Assembly (NCBI GenBank): GCA_002748355.1
Contig: PDSF01000038.1
Span: forward strand, 1 to 64,000
Origin: Planctomycetota bacterium
Lineage (GTDB): Bacteria > Planctomycetota > UBA1135 > GCA-002748355
Reading direction: 5' to 3'
Length of the DNA: 64,000 nt
Shown one piece after another: positions 42,962 through 52,293 of the stretch. The notes below the pieces were generated by a model. The model searched no databases, had not been told where the DNA came from, and saw nothing but the letters and a program-made list of their open reading frames with translations. Both the position numbers and the translations under genes were made by a program. Numbering within the stretch: position 1 is the first letter of the stretch; the number at the start of each line of letters is the position of its first letter.

Positions 42962-44973
42962 TACAGCACGCTTTCCAAGAGCCTACGGATTTGTGTGTCG
43001 AGCGTTCGTATCTCGTCGGAGATGGTCTGAAGGTCTCTGGGCGGTTGGTATGTGTAGAAGTGCCGCGTAAACGGGATCTCATAGCCCAGCTTCGTCTTGC
43101 TTTCGTCTACCCAGGCATCGGGCACGTGCGGCAGGACTTCGCGTTCCATGTACTCCCCGATGTCCTCCTTTAGCGGCACGTTCTCGTAATCACGTAGCTC
43201 CGGGTCGGGTTCGGGCTTGCCCTTCGTGATCACGATCTCCGCGTCTTCATCGCGTTCTGAGAGCGCGTTGAGGATGCTCTTCATGAGCGGCGCACCCAGC
43301 TTGAGTTCCGCTTCTTTGAAGGCGGCCTTCAGCTCCTTCTCGAACTCGGACTTCGACAGATAGATCTCCTCGCCGTCCATGCCCTGCAAGACATCGAGGA
43401 TCTCGGTTTGGAGTTCTTCACCTTCACATACCGCGTTCGGGTTCCCTTTCTTGGGCAGCACGAGCTTCTGCCAGGCCTTCTCTTGCTCCAGCCGCTCCAT
43501 GCGTTCGGCGGAGACTTGGAAGTTGAGCCGCAGCGGGCGCTCGACGGTGATGCGATGGAAGCCGAAGTCTTCGGTGTCGAAGAGCTTCGAATCAGGTCCG
43601 ACTTCGCAGTGGCTGTAGATCCGGGTGAGCTCTTGGATCTGCTCTTCGCTGAGTTCCTTGCGCTTGTTGCCGAGCGACTTGCGCATCTTCTGGAAGTAGC
43701 TGACGCCGTTGATCAGCTGCACCTTGCCACGGCGGGCTGGGCTCTTGCGGTTGCTGAGCAGCCAGACATAGGTGCTGATGCCGGTGTTGTAGAACAGCTG
43801 GTCGGGGAGGGCGACGATGGCCTCGAGCCAGTCGTTCTCGAGGATCCAGCGGCGGATCTCGCTCTCCCCCGAGCCGGCGGCGCCGGTGAAGAGGGGCGAG
43901 CCGTTGAAGACGATGGCGAGGCGGCTGCCGCCGTCCTTCGCCCCTGCCTTTGGGGCGGGCTTGCCCTTGCTGAGCATGTGCAGCAAGAAGAGTAGGGAGC
44001 CGTCGTTTTTGCGTGGCAGTCCGGGGCCAAAGCGGCCGGCGTGGCCGAGCTTTTCATGCTCGCTGCGCACGGCGTCCTGCGCCTTGGACCAGTCGACGCC
44101 GAAGGGCGGGTTGGAGATCAGGTAGTCGACCTGGAGCTCCGGGAGGCCGTCATCGCTGAAGGAGTTGCCGTACTTGATGTTGTCGGCTTCCTGCCCCTTG
44201 ATCAGCATGTCGGCCTTGCAGATGGCATAGGACTCGGGGTTGAGCTCCTGGCCGAAGGTGGTCAGCGTGGCCTTTGGGTTGTGCTCGTGCAGATACTCCT
44301 GCGCCACCGAAAGCATGCCGCCAGTGCCGCAGGCTGGGTCGTAGAGCGTGCGCACGACGCCGGGCTTGGTCAGCACGTCATCGTCCTCGGCGAAGAGGAT
44401 GTGCACCATCAGGCGGATGACCTCGCGCGGGGTGAAGTGCTCGCCCGCCGTCTCGTTGCTCTGCTCCGAGAACTTGCGGATCAGCTCTTCGAAGACGTAG
44501 CCCATCTCGAGATTGCTGACACGCTTGGGGTGCACGTCCAGCTGTTCGAACTTCTGCACGACGAGGTAGAGCAGCCCCGACTTGCTCAAACGCTCGATCT
44601 GCTCGGAGAAGCGAAAGCTCTCCATGATGTCCCGGACGTTTTGCGAGAAGCCGGCGACGTAGGCCTCGAGGTTAGCCGCGACCTGCTCGGCATCGGCGCA
44701 GAGCGCGGCGAAGTCGAGCTTGCTCGTGTTGTAGAAATCCGGGCCGGAGGCCTTGAGCAGCATTTGATGCCGCAGCGCCTCGGGCGTCTTCTCAGCGGGA
44801 TACTTGGCGTCGACCTTCCACACAGCCTCTCGGCTGTCGGCGAGCACCTGATCCAAGCGGCGCAGCACGAGGAGCGGCAGGATGACGTGCCCATACTCGA
44901 AGGCCTTGTAGTCGCCGCGGAGTAGGTCAGCGACCGACCAGATGAAGGAGACCTTCTCGGGGAAGTTGTGCAT
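42961..44973 (-). CDS. hsdM: Type I restriction-modification DNA methyltransferase subunit HsdM
   Basis: A 670-residue N6-adenine methyltransferase. The N-terminal HsdM_N helical domain (about 1-140: LRGDYKAFEYGHVILPLLVLRRLD) precedes the catalytic domain with motif I DPACGTGGML (SAM binding) and motif IV NPPFGVDW (catalytic NPPF). A long C-terminal extension (about 470-670) carries helical and charged segments. With HsdS it modifies adenine in the target; with HsdR it restricts unmodified DNA. First gene of the operon, 215 bp from the divergent Mrr-like gene. Confidence 0.96.
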   Translation of the reverse strand: MHNFPEKVSFIWSVADLLRGDYKAFEYGHVILPLLVLRRLDQVLADSREAVWKVDAKYPAEKTPEALRHQMLLKASGPDFYNTSKLDFAALCADAEQVAANLEAYVAGFSQNVRDIMESFRFSEQIERLSKSGLLYLVVQKFEQLDVHPKRVSNLEMGYVFEELIRKFSEQSNETAGEHFTPREVIRLMVHILFAEDDDVLTKPGVVRTLYDPACGTGGMLSVAQEYLHEHNPKATLTTFGQELNPESYAICKADMLIKGQEADNIKYGNSFSDDGLPELQVDYLISNPPFGVDWSKAQDAVRSEHEKLGHAGRFGPGLPRKNDGSLLFLLHMLSKGKPAPKAGAKDGGSRLAIVFNGSPLFTGAAGSGESEIRRWILENDWLEAIVALPDQLFYNTGISTYVWLLSNRKSPARRGKVQLINGVSYFQKMRKSLGNKRKELSEEQIQELTRIYSHCEVGPDSKLFDTEDFGFHRITVERPLRLNFQVSAERMERLEQEKAWQKLVLPKKGNPNAVCEGEELQTEILDVLQGMDGEEIYLSKSEFEKELKAAFKEAELKLGAPLMKSILNALSERDEDAEIVITKGKPEPDPELRDYENVPLKEDIGEYMEREVLPHVPDAWVDESKTKLGYEIPFTRHFYTYQPPRDLQTISDEIRTLDTQIRRLLESVL

Positions 44974-45108
44974 GAGGGTTCCGGGCTGCGGGAGTTCTGT
45001 TTCGAGTCGGCGGGCTCCCCGCGGCCTCGATCCGGCGAGCTATTCTTCCGACCCGAACGTACCGGTGCACGAGCTTTCGAGATGGGCTGCTGCGGCTGGG
45101 GGGCCTGG

Positions 45109-45135
45109 CTTCTCCGGTGGTCGCCACCGGAGAAG
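45109..45135. other. 12-bp perfect inverted repeat between hsdM and the mrr-like gene
   Basis: CTTCTCCGGTGG and CCACCGGAGAAG flank TCG in the divergent promoter region, 53 bp before the mrr-like ATG. There is no T-run on either side, so it may be an operator or an RNA hairpin in the mrr leader rather than a terminator. Confidence 0.5.
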
Positions 45136-45188
45136 CGTGTGGATTCCGCTGCCCGGCTAGCCAAGATGCGCGATCACAGGAGGTGCCC

Positions 45189-46229
45189 ATGGCTCTTTGG
45201 TTGACGCGGTCTGGCCGACATTGTGAGTACGAGACCAAGTTCTTGGACGAGGGGAGGATCTACCTCACTTTTCGTGAGTTGGATCAGGACCTGTCGACTC
45301 GGCAGAGCCGGCAGGAGGTCTTCGATCTGATGCAGAGTTGCAACCCCAATGCTCCCGAAGCAAGCAACCGGCAGTTCTCCTCTCAGGTCTGGAGCTTTGT
45401 TGGGCGTATGGCGCCAGGCGACTGGGTGGCCATGCCGAGCAAGCGGAAGACCATCCACCTGGGGGAGATCACCGGTGGTTACGAGTTCGTCCCTGGGGCT
45501 CAATCTCCTTACTACCACTTCCGCACGGTGCGTTGGTTGGAGACCGATATCCCTCGTACCAACTTCGATCAGGACATTCTCCTGTCGCTTGGCGCCTTCA
45601 CTACGATCTGCCAGATCAAGCGCAACGAGGCTGAGCAGAGAGTCCGCGCGATGCAAGATTCGCAGTGGCGTGCGGTGGCGCCAGCGCTGGTGCTGCCTGG
45701 AGACGAGGGCGAAGACGGCACTCTTGACGAGGCTGCCGCCGACGACATTGACCTTGAGCAGATCGCGACAGACCAGATTGCCCGTTTGATCTACAGCAAG
45801 TACGCAGGCCACGGGATGGAGCTACTCGTCGAGGCCATTCTTCAGGCGAAGGGCTTTACGACCTACCACAGTGAGAAGGGGCCCGATGGTGGCATCGATA
45901 TCCTGGCGGCCCCCGACACCTTAGGCTTTGGGCACCCCAGGATTTGCGTGCAAGTGAAAAGCCAAGCCTCGCCGCTCGAGCGCCCAGTCCTCGACCAGTT
46001 GGTCGGGACGATGCAGCACGTTGGCGCCGACCAAGGCTTGTTGGTCTGCTGGGGCGGCTTCAAGTCTTCAGTGAAGAAGGAGCTTCCTCGCCTCTTCTTC
46101 AAAGTCCGGCTCTGGGATCAGAGCGAACTCATCGAGCAGTTCCTTAGCGCCTACGACCGCCTCGATGACGATCTGCGGGCGGAACTGCCCCTGAAGCGCA
46201 TGTGGGCGGTCACCTCGCAATCTGGCTAA
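45189..46229 (+). CDS. Mrr-like (type IV) restriction endonuclease
   Basis: A 346-residue protein. The N-terminal about 170 residues include an EVE/PUA-like module (GDWVAMPSKRKTIHLGEITGGYEF), often found in proteins that sense modified bases. The C-terminal Mrr_cat domain has the PD-(D/E)XK pattern: Glu211/Glu215 in GMELLVEAIL, Asp233 and Asp237 in GPDGGIDI and Gln255-Val-Lys257. Such proteins cut foreign DNA carrying modified bases. The ATG at 45189 is preceded by a near-perfect AGGAGGTG; the open frame extends 24 codons upstream without support. It is divergent from the type I operon and ends at a strong hairpin. Confidence 0.85.
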   Translation: MALWLTRSGRHCEYETKFLDEGRIYLTFRELDQDLSTRQSRQEVFDLMQSCNPNAPEASNRQFSSQVWSFVGRMAPGDWVAMPSKRKTIHLGEITGGYEFVPGAQSPYYHFRTVRWLETDIPRTNFDQDILLSLGAFTTICQIKRNEAEQRVRAMQDSQWRAVAPALVLPGDEGEDGTLDEAAADDIDLEQIATDQIARLIYSKYAGHGMELLVEAILQAKGFTTYHSEKGPDGGIDILAAPDTLGFGHPRICVQVKSQASPLERPVLDQLVGTMQHVGADQGLLVCWGGFKSSVKKELPRLFFKVRLWDQSELIEQFLSAYDRLDDDLRAELPLKRMWAVTSQSG

Positions 46230-46332
46230 ATCCGGGTCTGCGCCCGCTTGGGGCTAGTTGAGTTAAGGCGCAGTACTCCTGTCTCATGGGGAGTGCGGTC
46301 GCAGGATGCTGGACTTATTGCCCCTCAAACGC

Positions 46333-46372
46333 AGCCGCGGCCTCGAGGCTGTTTTGCCTTGAGGCCGCGGCT
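46333..46372. terminator. Bidirectional terminator hairpin (16-bp stem)
   Basis: AGCCGCGGCCTCGAGG (46333-46348) pairs with CCTTGAGGCCGCGGCT (46357-46372) with one G-U, loop CTGTTTTG. Located between the convergent Mrr-like and Tricorn-like genes. Confidence 0.75.
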
Positions 46373-46393
46373 TGGGTCGCTTGCTGCTTGGGC

Positions 46394-49300
46394 TTAGCGG
46401 CCTTGGAGCCGACTCTTGCGGATCAGCTGTGGTTTGGGCTTGGCGTCTTCTTCTGCGGCGAGTTTTAGGCCGACTTCGATGGCCTTTTCGAGCTGGGCGT
46501 CCTTGCCGCTGATTTCGTGCTCGGGGAGAACGAGGACGCGGTGGTTGGGCATGCAGCCGTTCATTTCCATGTCGAGGCCGGTCTTGATCGAGAACCAGCC
46601 GCGCCCGGGCATGCGGAGGAAGCTCCCGTCCGACATGCCGGCGGCGCCGGTCGAGATCACGCCGCCTGCGGTGCGTTCGCCGACGACCGGTCCGCGGCCC
46701 AGCGTCTTGATGGCGTGGGCGAGGATTTCGGCGTTGGAGAAGCTGCGTTCGTTGCAGAGCAGGACGATGGGCTTGTTCCAGGTCGCGTAGATGTAGCGGT
46801 CCTGTGGGTAGCCGGCGACCTTGCCGCGGTTGCCGAGGGTCAGTGCGTGCGAGGGCTGGCAGAGAAGCGTCAGCACGTGGTCGGCGGTGGATCCTCCTCC
46901 GTTGTAACGCACATCGACCAGCAGCACGTCCTTGCCGGCGCCAGCCGCATAGATGTCTTGTTCCATTCGGCGGAAGCTCGGCATGTTCATACCACGGATG
47001 TGGAGGTAGCCGAGTCGACCCTTCGACATCTTCTCGACAGCCTGGCGCGTCCTCTCCACCCAGTCTGCGTAGAGGAGGACCCGGCGTTTGCCGAGGGTAA
47101 TGGGGTCGAGGCGGAAGCGGCGCTTTTTACCGTCCTTGCCTTGGACCTCGATGAGGAAGCTGCGCTTGGTAGCGAGGGTCAGTAGTGGGGCGAGGAGGGT
47201 CTTTGGGCCGACCTTCTTGCCGTCGATCGAGAGGATCCGCTCTCCGACCCGGATTTGGCTGCGGAGCAGGCTCGCCGGGCTCTTGTGGATCACCTTGCTT
47301 ACTAGGAGGCCAGGGCCGCCGGCACTGCGGTCGAAGTCGACGCCCAGGTCATAGCGGGTGCTCGTCCAGCCGGGGCGCGGCTTGCTGCTGCGTGAGGCCA
47401 TGCGCTTGGGATAGCTATAGCCCATGTGCGAGGCGTTGAGCTCGCCGAGCATGGATTGCACGAGGGCTTCGAACTGTTCCTTGAAGACCATCTCACGGGC
47501 GAGCGGCTGGTACTTTTTCAGCACCGCGTCCCAGTCGAGGTTGTTCATGGCCGGGTCATAGAATCCGTCACGAATCGCGAACCAGACCTCGGTCAGGATC
47601 TCTTCGCGTCGATCGCGCCAGTCGAACTCCATGGGGATCGAGAAACTGAACTTGGCGATCTTATTGCCCGGGCGGATGGTGCCTGGTTCGCCGCCGATGA
47701 GGCCGGCGAGTTCCCCGGTCTTGAGCCAGTGTGCGGCGCTTGGCGGCGCGGACATGCGCAGCGCGGGGCGGGAGCTTCGGCTGAGTGGGAAGGGTAGTGC
47801 GAAGTAGCCCTTCTTGCCGCCGATGGTGCCGGTGAAGTAGAGCTGCCTGCCGTCGGGGGACCACATCAGCCGCGATTCGTCGCTGCCCATGATGCGGATG
47901 TGGTGGACGCGATCAAAGAGGCCCTCGCGCTCGAAGGCGGGTTTGATCGCTTTGGGCTTCGCCTTGGGCGCAGCAGGCTTCTTAGCGACGACCAGCTTCT
48001 TCGGGGCGGGCTTCTTTGCGACCGTTAGCTTCGCTGTCGGCTTCTTGACGGCGACCTTCTTGACGACCAGAGGCTTCTTGACGACCAGCTTCTTTTGTGC
48101 GGTTGGCTTAGCTGCTGCTGGCTTCTTCGCTGGCGCGGGCTTCGCTGCCGCGGGCTTCTTCACTGCTACAGGCTTCTGCGCGCTAGCCTTTGTGGGGCTT
48201 GGCTTAGCTGCGGTCTTGGGCTTGACGATCCTCTTCGGCTTGGGCATGGGCCTGGGCCTGGTCCGAACGCGGCGCTTTGGCTGCGCGAAGACCTTCATCG
48301 CGGCCATGCGCTTTTTGTCGTTGTCCGTCATCTCCTCGTCCCTGCGGAAGAGGTTGACGTAGTAGATGTCGATTTCGTTCGCGCCGTGCCGGCCGATCCA
48401 GGCGATGCGTTTGCCGTCCGGTGACCAGACGCCGTAGTAGTCGTTGTCGGGGTGACGCGAAATGTTGATGGGGCGTTGCTTGCCTTCGGCGTCGACGATC
48501 CAAATGTCGTTGTTGTAGTTCTCGTCGCGGGTCGTCAGGACGAACCAGTTGCTATCAGGCGACCAGTCGTAGGCTGGGAAGCTCCAGGAGCGGAAGGCGA
48601 CCTTCTCGTCGGTTCCGTCGAGGGCGGTGTGGACCAGCTCGCCGTTGCGGACGAAGGTGAGGCGCTTCTCGTTGGGGGAGAGGCTGAGCCCGCGCTCGGT
48701 GGCCTTGTCGTTGGTGATCTGCTCGAAGACGAATTCCTTCTGCAGGAACCAGGGCCTGCGCTCGTCCTTGCGCTTGGCGACCCAGATGTCGGGGTAGCCG
48801 GTGCGGTAGGAAACGAAGTAGAGGCGCCGGCCGTCCTTCGAGAAGATCAGGTTGCTGTCCGAGCCTCGGGAGTGAGTCATCCGTCGTGGCTCGCGCAGGA
48901 TGCGGTCCATGACGTAGATCTCGCCACCGGTGGAGAAGGCCATCTCTTTGCCGTCATAGGTGAAGGCCACATCCTTGGCGCGGTTTAGCTGCACCCGCTC
49001 CTTGGTCCACTCGAGGCGTTCGTCAGGCACTCGGATCTCGAGTTTCTTGGCCGGTGCATCCGAGCTGAGGTCCTTGAGCCAGTAGTTCCACTGGTAGCGG
49101 TAGATCAGCGTCTTGCCGTCACGGGACAGGCGCGCCTGGGCGACGCCGTCGGCGCCTCGGCGACTGCCGACTCCATAGCTGGTCACCCGAGAGGAGACGC
49201 CGGTCGAGAGATCGCGACGGAAGATGTCGCGCACGCCGGCGAATTCGGCGATGTAGAGGATCTCGTGGTCGTTGATCCACTGCGGACTCGCGTGCATGAC

Positions 49301-49981
49301 GTTCATCCCCTGATCGTCAGCGAGGCTCAGGCGCTCGAAGCTCGGGACCTTCTTGCCGAGTTTCGCGAGCCAGATCTGACGGGACGCTGGGCCACGGAAG
49401 TCGCGGCGCCAGGTGTTGCGGCCGGAGCGGCAGAAGAGCAGGTTCTTGCCGTTGGGCGATTCCTTCGAGAGCAAACCGTAGGCGTCGAAGACCATCTCAT
49501 AGGGGGTCTTGATGAGCGGCGCGTTCAGCGGGCCCAGCTTGGCTTTCGCGATGCGGGTGTCGTCGTAGGCCTTGCTGTAGGGGCTTAGGCGCAGGTAGAG
49601 GCTCTTGCCGTCGCTCGACCAGCCCTCGAGCCAGTGGCTGAGGCGGTATTGGGTGACTTGCTGCGCTGGTCCACCGCCCGCGGGCATCACATAGGCGAAG
49701 GTTCCGTCGGGAGACCGGTCACTCATAAAAGCGAGCCACTTGCCGCAAGGCGAGTAGCTCGGAGTTTGGTCGTCCCAGGGGCCGGTGGTCAGGCGCGTCG
49801 CGACACCGCCCTTGCTGGACACCTGCCAGAGATCGCCGCCATGGACGAAAGCGATGTGCTTGCCATCGGGGCTGATGTCTAGGCCGGAGGCCAGGCGCAG
49901 CGGAACTGCGGCCTGGGCGGTGAGGGCGCTGGCCAAAAGCGGCGCAGCTAGGAGGGAAATCAAGGTTGTGTGAGTTTGCAT
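46394..49981 (-). CDS. Tricorn-like S41 serine protease with Lys/Ala/Pro-rich insertion
   Basis: A 1195-residue exported protease. Signal peptide about 1-24 (ends LTAQA). Then two WD40/PD40-like beta-propeller regions (repeats such as LDISPDGKHIAFVHGGDLW, YSPCGKWLAFMSDRS, WSPDGKRIAW), a Tricorn C1 domain, a PDZ domain (GVDFDRSAGGPGLLVSKVI), and an S41 catalytic domain with the nucleophile in NERSFSNAEI and DVRYNGGG. Between the propellers, residues about 563-683 form a low-complexity stretch dominated by KKP, AAKP and VVKK patterns, like a histone H1 tail. This insertion is not part of the Tricorn fold. Start at MQTHTTLI (49981); the longer frame to 50176 lacks support. Confidence 0.88.
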   Translation of the reverse strand: MQTHTTLISLLAAPLLASALTAQAAVPLRLASGLDISPDGKHIAFVHGGDLWQVSSKGGVATRLTTGPWDDQTPSYSPCGKWLAFMSDRSPDGTFAYVMPAGGGPAQQVTQYRLSHWLEGWSSDGKSLYLRLSPYSKAYDDTRIAKAKLGPLNAPLIKTPYEMVFDAYGLLSKESPNGKNLLFCRSGRNTWRRDFRGPASRQIWLAKLGKKVPSFERLSLADDQGMNVMHASPQWINDHEILYIAEFAGVRDIFRRDLSTGVSSRVTSYGVGSRRGADGVAQARLSRDGKTLIYRYQWNYWLKDLSSDAPAKKLEIRVPDERLEWTKERVQLNRAKDVAFTYDGKEMAFSTGGEIYVMDRILREPRRMTHSRGSDSNLIFSKDGRRLYFVSYRTGYPDIWVAKRKDERRPWFLQKEFVFEQITNDKATERGLSLSPNEKRLTFVRNGELVHTALDGTDEKVAFRSWSFPAYDWSPDSNWFVLTTRDENYNNDIWIVDAEGKQRPINISRHPDNDYYGVWSPDGKRIAWIGRHGANEIDIYYVNLFRRDEEMTDNDKKRMAAMKVFAQPKRRVRTRPRPMPKPKRIVKPKTAAKPSPTKASAQKPVAVKKPAAAKPAPAKKPAAAKPTAQKKLVVKKPLVVKKVAVKKPTAKLTVAKKPAPKKLVVAKKPAAPKAKPKAIKPAFEREGLFDRVHHIRIMGSDESRLMWSPDGRQLYFTGTIGGKKGYFALPFPLSRSSRPALRMSAPPSAAHWLKTGELAGLIGGEPGTIRPGNKIAKFSFSIPMEFDWRDRREEILTEVWFAIRDGFYDPAMNNLDWDAVLKKYQPLAREMVFKEQFEALVQSMLGELNASHMGYSYPKRMASRSSKPRPGWTSTRYDLGVDFDRSAGGPGLLVSKVIHKSPASLLRSQIRVGERILSIDGKKVGPKTLLAPLLTLATKRSFLIEVQGKDGKKRRFRLDPITLGKRRVLLYADWVERTRQAVEKMSKGRLGYLHIRGMNMPSFRRMEQDIYAAGAGKDVLLVDVRYNGGGSTADHVLTLLCQPSHALTLGNRGKVAGYPQDRYIYATWNKPIVLLCNERSFSNAEILAHAIKTLGRGPVVGERTAGGVISTGAAGMSDGSFLRMPGRGWFSIKTGLDMEMNGCMPNHRVLVLPEHEISGKDAQLEKAIEVGLKLAAEEDAKPKPQLIRKSRLQGR

Positions 49982-50137
49982 TCTGTGGCTTCGCTGCAAA
50001 GAAGGGCTGCGAGATACGTCTGGCCTATCCCACATGTGAGCTTTTCTACGAGCTTCTCGATCACTCGAAAATGGCCAATCCCAACTCTTGCGAGCCCCCA
50101 ATTCGATGGCTAGCATTCCTCGCCCTTCGCAGGAGTT

Positions 50138-50203
50138 TTCCTGCCGGGGGCACCTCAGCATTCCTGCCGGGGGCACCTCAGCATTCCTGCCGGGGGCACC
50201 TCA
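50138..50203 (+). repeat. Three 23-bp tandem repeats just upstream of tRNA-Asp
   Basis: 2.9 copies of a 23-bp unit (begins TTCCTGCCGGGGGCACC) end 6 bp before the tRNA-Asp gene. Too few and without spacers, so not CRISPR. Confidence 0.85.
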
Positions 50204-50209
50204 ATGTGA

Positions 50210-50286
<77 letters not shown>

Positions 50287-50292
50287 CTCGAA

Positions 50293-50328
50293 AGCTCGTA
50301 GGTCTAACGGCTTACGGGCTTTTTTTTT
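50293..50328 (+). terminator. Rho-independent terminator of tRNA-Asp
   Basis: AGCTCGTAGG (50293-50302) pairs with CTTACGGGCT (50311-50320) including G-U pairs, followed by a run of nine T. Confidence 0.85.
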
Positions 50329-51376
50329 GCCTGCCGCTGGGGTTGCTGAGGGGGCAGTGGGCCCTGGTTCGGATCGGACTCTTCAGCCCAGCACGAAGTG
50401 AACTCGGGTCTTGGCCCCCGTGTCCGTGAGAATCGGCAGGTGCCGGCCTCGTGCTCCCGCGCCTCGTGTTCTCGCGCTCGCCGGTGTTGCTCGCCGGCAT
50501 AGCCGGCGCGCAGTGGCCCTCGGCCAGGAGTCAGCGTTCGGGCCCCCTTCTGGATCTACACGGTCGTCTCTAAGGAGGGTGGCGGGATATGGGATTTTCG
50601 CTTTCCCTCCTGCGCTATTCAGTAGCTGCCTGAAGAAGGGGGAGACATCTCTCGGCGATGGGTATGTTCCGGAAAGTGATGAATATGACCAGCGTTTGGC
50701 TCTGAGATAACGCTCGACGAAAACCCGATCAGGCTTCGATGATTCTTCCGTAACCCGAGAACAGCAGAAGTCTCCACGGGCAATCGTTCCTCTCCATCAA
50801 GGAGAAGCTCAACTACGATCCTTCAGCCCGGATTTATGATTCGCTTCGGAAACCACTTGCTATTCATGCCCCTCAGGGGCCGCAGGCTCTAGGGCCGGGA
50901 GCTGTGGCTGTAAGGAAGCAGTGCGTCTGTAAATCTGGGAGGGGGACTCTATGACCTGCGCGTAGTCCTCTACGGAGCAGCTCTATGGAGCCTTGCGGAT
51001 CCTCGAGCGAAGACCCTCGGAGAGATGCAGGCATCGGCGCGTGGCATCGGGGGCTCTCGCGAGCGACTCTCCTTCGTGGTGGACCAGGCTGGGCTTATGA
51101 AGCTAGAGCCTTCGGCGGGCGTGACCTCGCGGCTCTCGGGCCAACATGAGGGCATGATGCCAGCCTGCATCCTTTGGCATTTCGGGGGCGCTGAGGAATT
51201 CGCCGCTTCTGCGGGCGCAGGCTAGGCGTCGATAGATGCTTCTGAGCGCTGCGGCATCTCGGGGAGACTGGCCTGAGAACGCGCACTTTGCGTTGCGCAG
51301 GGGCGTTCGAGAATGCTGCATGAAGCGCGGCGCCGTGCTATGTATGCGGCCTTTGAGGGGTTTGGGGGGAAGCGAA
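50329..51376. other. About 1 kb without a supportable gene
   Basis: Open frames here (for example one of 99 codons at 50411-50710) are Arg/Pro-rich, without a ribosome-binding site or recognisable family, and I do not call them. The codon bias of the DNA looks weaker than around it. It lies behind tRNA-Asp and might be decayed inserted DNA. Confidence 0.5.
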
Positions 51377-52264
51377 GTGGGGCTGAATAGCGGTGATGGT
51401 AAGGGGGCAGAGCGAAAAGCTATGCGAGCGCTCGAGGAACTGTTTCAGGTTGCTGGACTCTTTAAGAGGCGCAGCGAATATGCCGCGCTCATTGAGTTTG
51501 CGGCGAAGTGCAAGTCCTATGCTCCGTACAATGCCATGCTTGTCAGGATTCAGAAGCCGGGGGCGGTCTTTGTCGCGACGGCTGAGGAATGGCGAGATAA
51601 GTATGGGCGAGCCGTGCGTGGTACTGCGAAGCCGCTGCTTGTGCTAGAGCCTGGGGCGCCGGTCCGGTTTGTTTTTGACGTTTCGGATACCGAGGGTGAT
51701 GACGCTGCGTTGCCGGCAGAGGTCCTGAAGCCCTTTGCTGCGGTGGCCGCGAAAGATGTCGAAAAGAAACTCCAGCAGCTGATCAAGAACTGTCTTCGCG
51801 ATGGTGTTCAGGTTCTTGAGGCTTCGCTTGGGGAGCAGGTGGCGGGAAAGATCGTTAGGGTTTCGAGCAAGGATCAGCTGAAAACGGCAAACTATAGGCC
51901 GGCCGAAGCCCAGAAAGACTTCGAGATATTCTTGAACTCAGATCTCGATAGTCCGGCCAGGCTCGCTGCGCTTATCCATGAATTGGCTCGTCTGTATTGT
52001 GGGCACCTGGGGGCTGGCTCCAGGTCGAAATGGCCTGGGCGACAGGGCTTGACGACGACCGAGGCCCAGTTCGAATCCGAGTCGGTCGCCTACATTGTGT
52101 GCACGAGGCTAGGGCTTGAGAACAAGCCGGATTCCTATCTGAGCGGCTTCCTCAAGGAGGCCGGCGATATCCCCGACGTCAGCGTGGATCGCATTATGGC
52201 CTCAGCCAGCTTGATTATGAGCATGTGCACGAAGCAACTGCCACCAAGGCGTCGGCGCCGCTAG
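51377..52264 (+). CDS. ArdC-like / ImmA-IrrE-like protein with altered zinc motif
   Basis: A 295-residue protein. The N-terminal part (ELFQVAGLFKRRSEYAALIEFAAKCKSYAPYNAMLV, GAVFVATAEEWRDKYGR) resembles ArdC-type ssDNA-binding domains of plasmid and phage antirestriction proteins. The C-terminal ImmA/IrrE-type metalloprotease region has IHELARLYCGHLG and TEAQFESESVAYIVC. The motif is HELAR where HExxH is expected: the second zinc His is Arg (CGT, one base from CAT), while the Glu and the third ligand region remain. Activity is therefore doubtful. Start uncertain: GTG 51377 has GGGGGAAG upstream; ATGs at 51236, 51320 and 51344 are in frame. Confidence 0.6.
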   Translation: MGLNSGDGKGAERKAMRALEELFQVAGLFKRRSEYAALIEFAAKCKSYAPYNAMLVRIQKPGAVFVATAEEWRDKYGRAVRGTAKPLLVLEPGAPVRFVFDVSDTEGDDAALPAEVLKPFAAVAAKDVEKKLQQLIKNCLRDGVQVLEASLGEQVAGKIVRVSSKDQLKTANYRPAEAQKDFEIFLNSDLDSPARLAALIHELARLYCGHLGAGSRSKWPGRQGLTTTEAQFESESVAYIVCTRLGLENKPDSYLSGFLKEAGDIPDVSVDRIMASASLIMSMCTKQLPPRRRRR

Positions 52265-52293
52265 CTTTCGGCTCGCTTCCGGCCAGCGCGGCC

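Noticed and set aside
50138..50203. The three 23-bp repeats as a CRISPR array
   Set aside because: Units are directly adjacent without spacers, and no cas genes are near.
50411..50710. A 99-codon frame in the gap after tRNA-Asp
   Set aside because: No ribosome-binding site, no domain, low-complexity Arg/Pro start.
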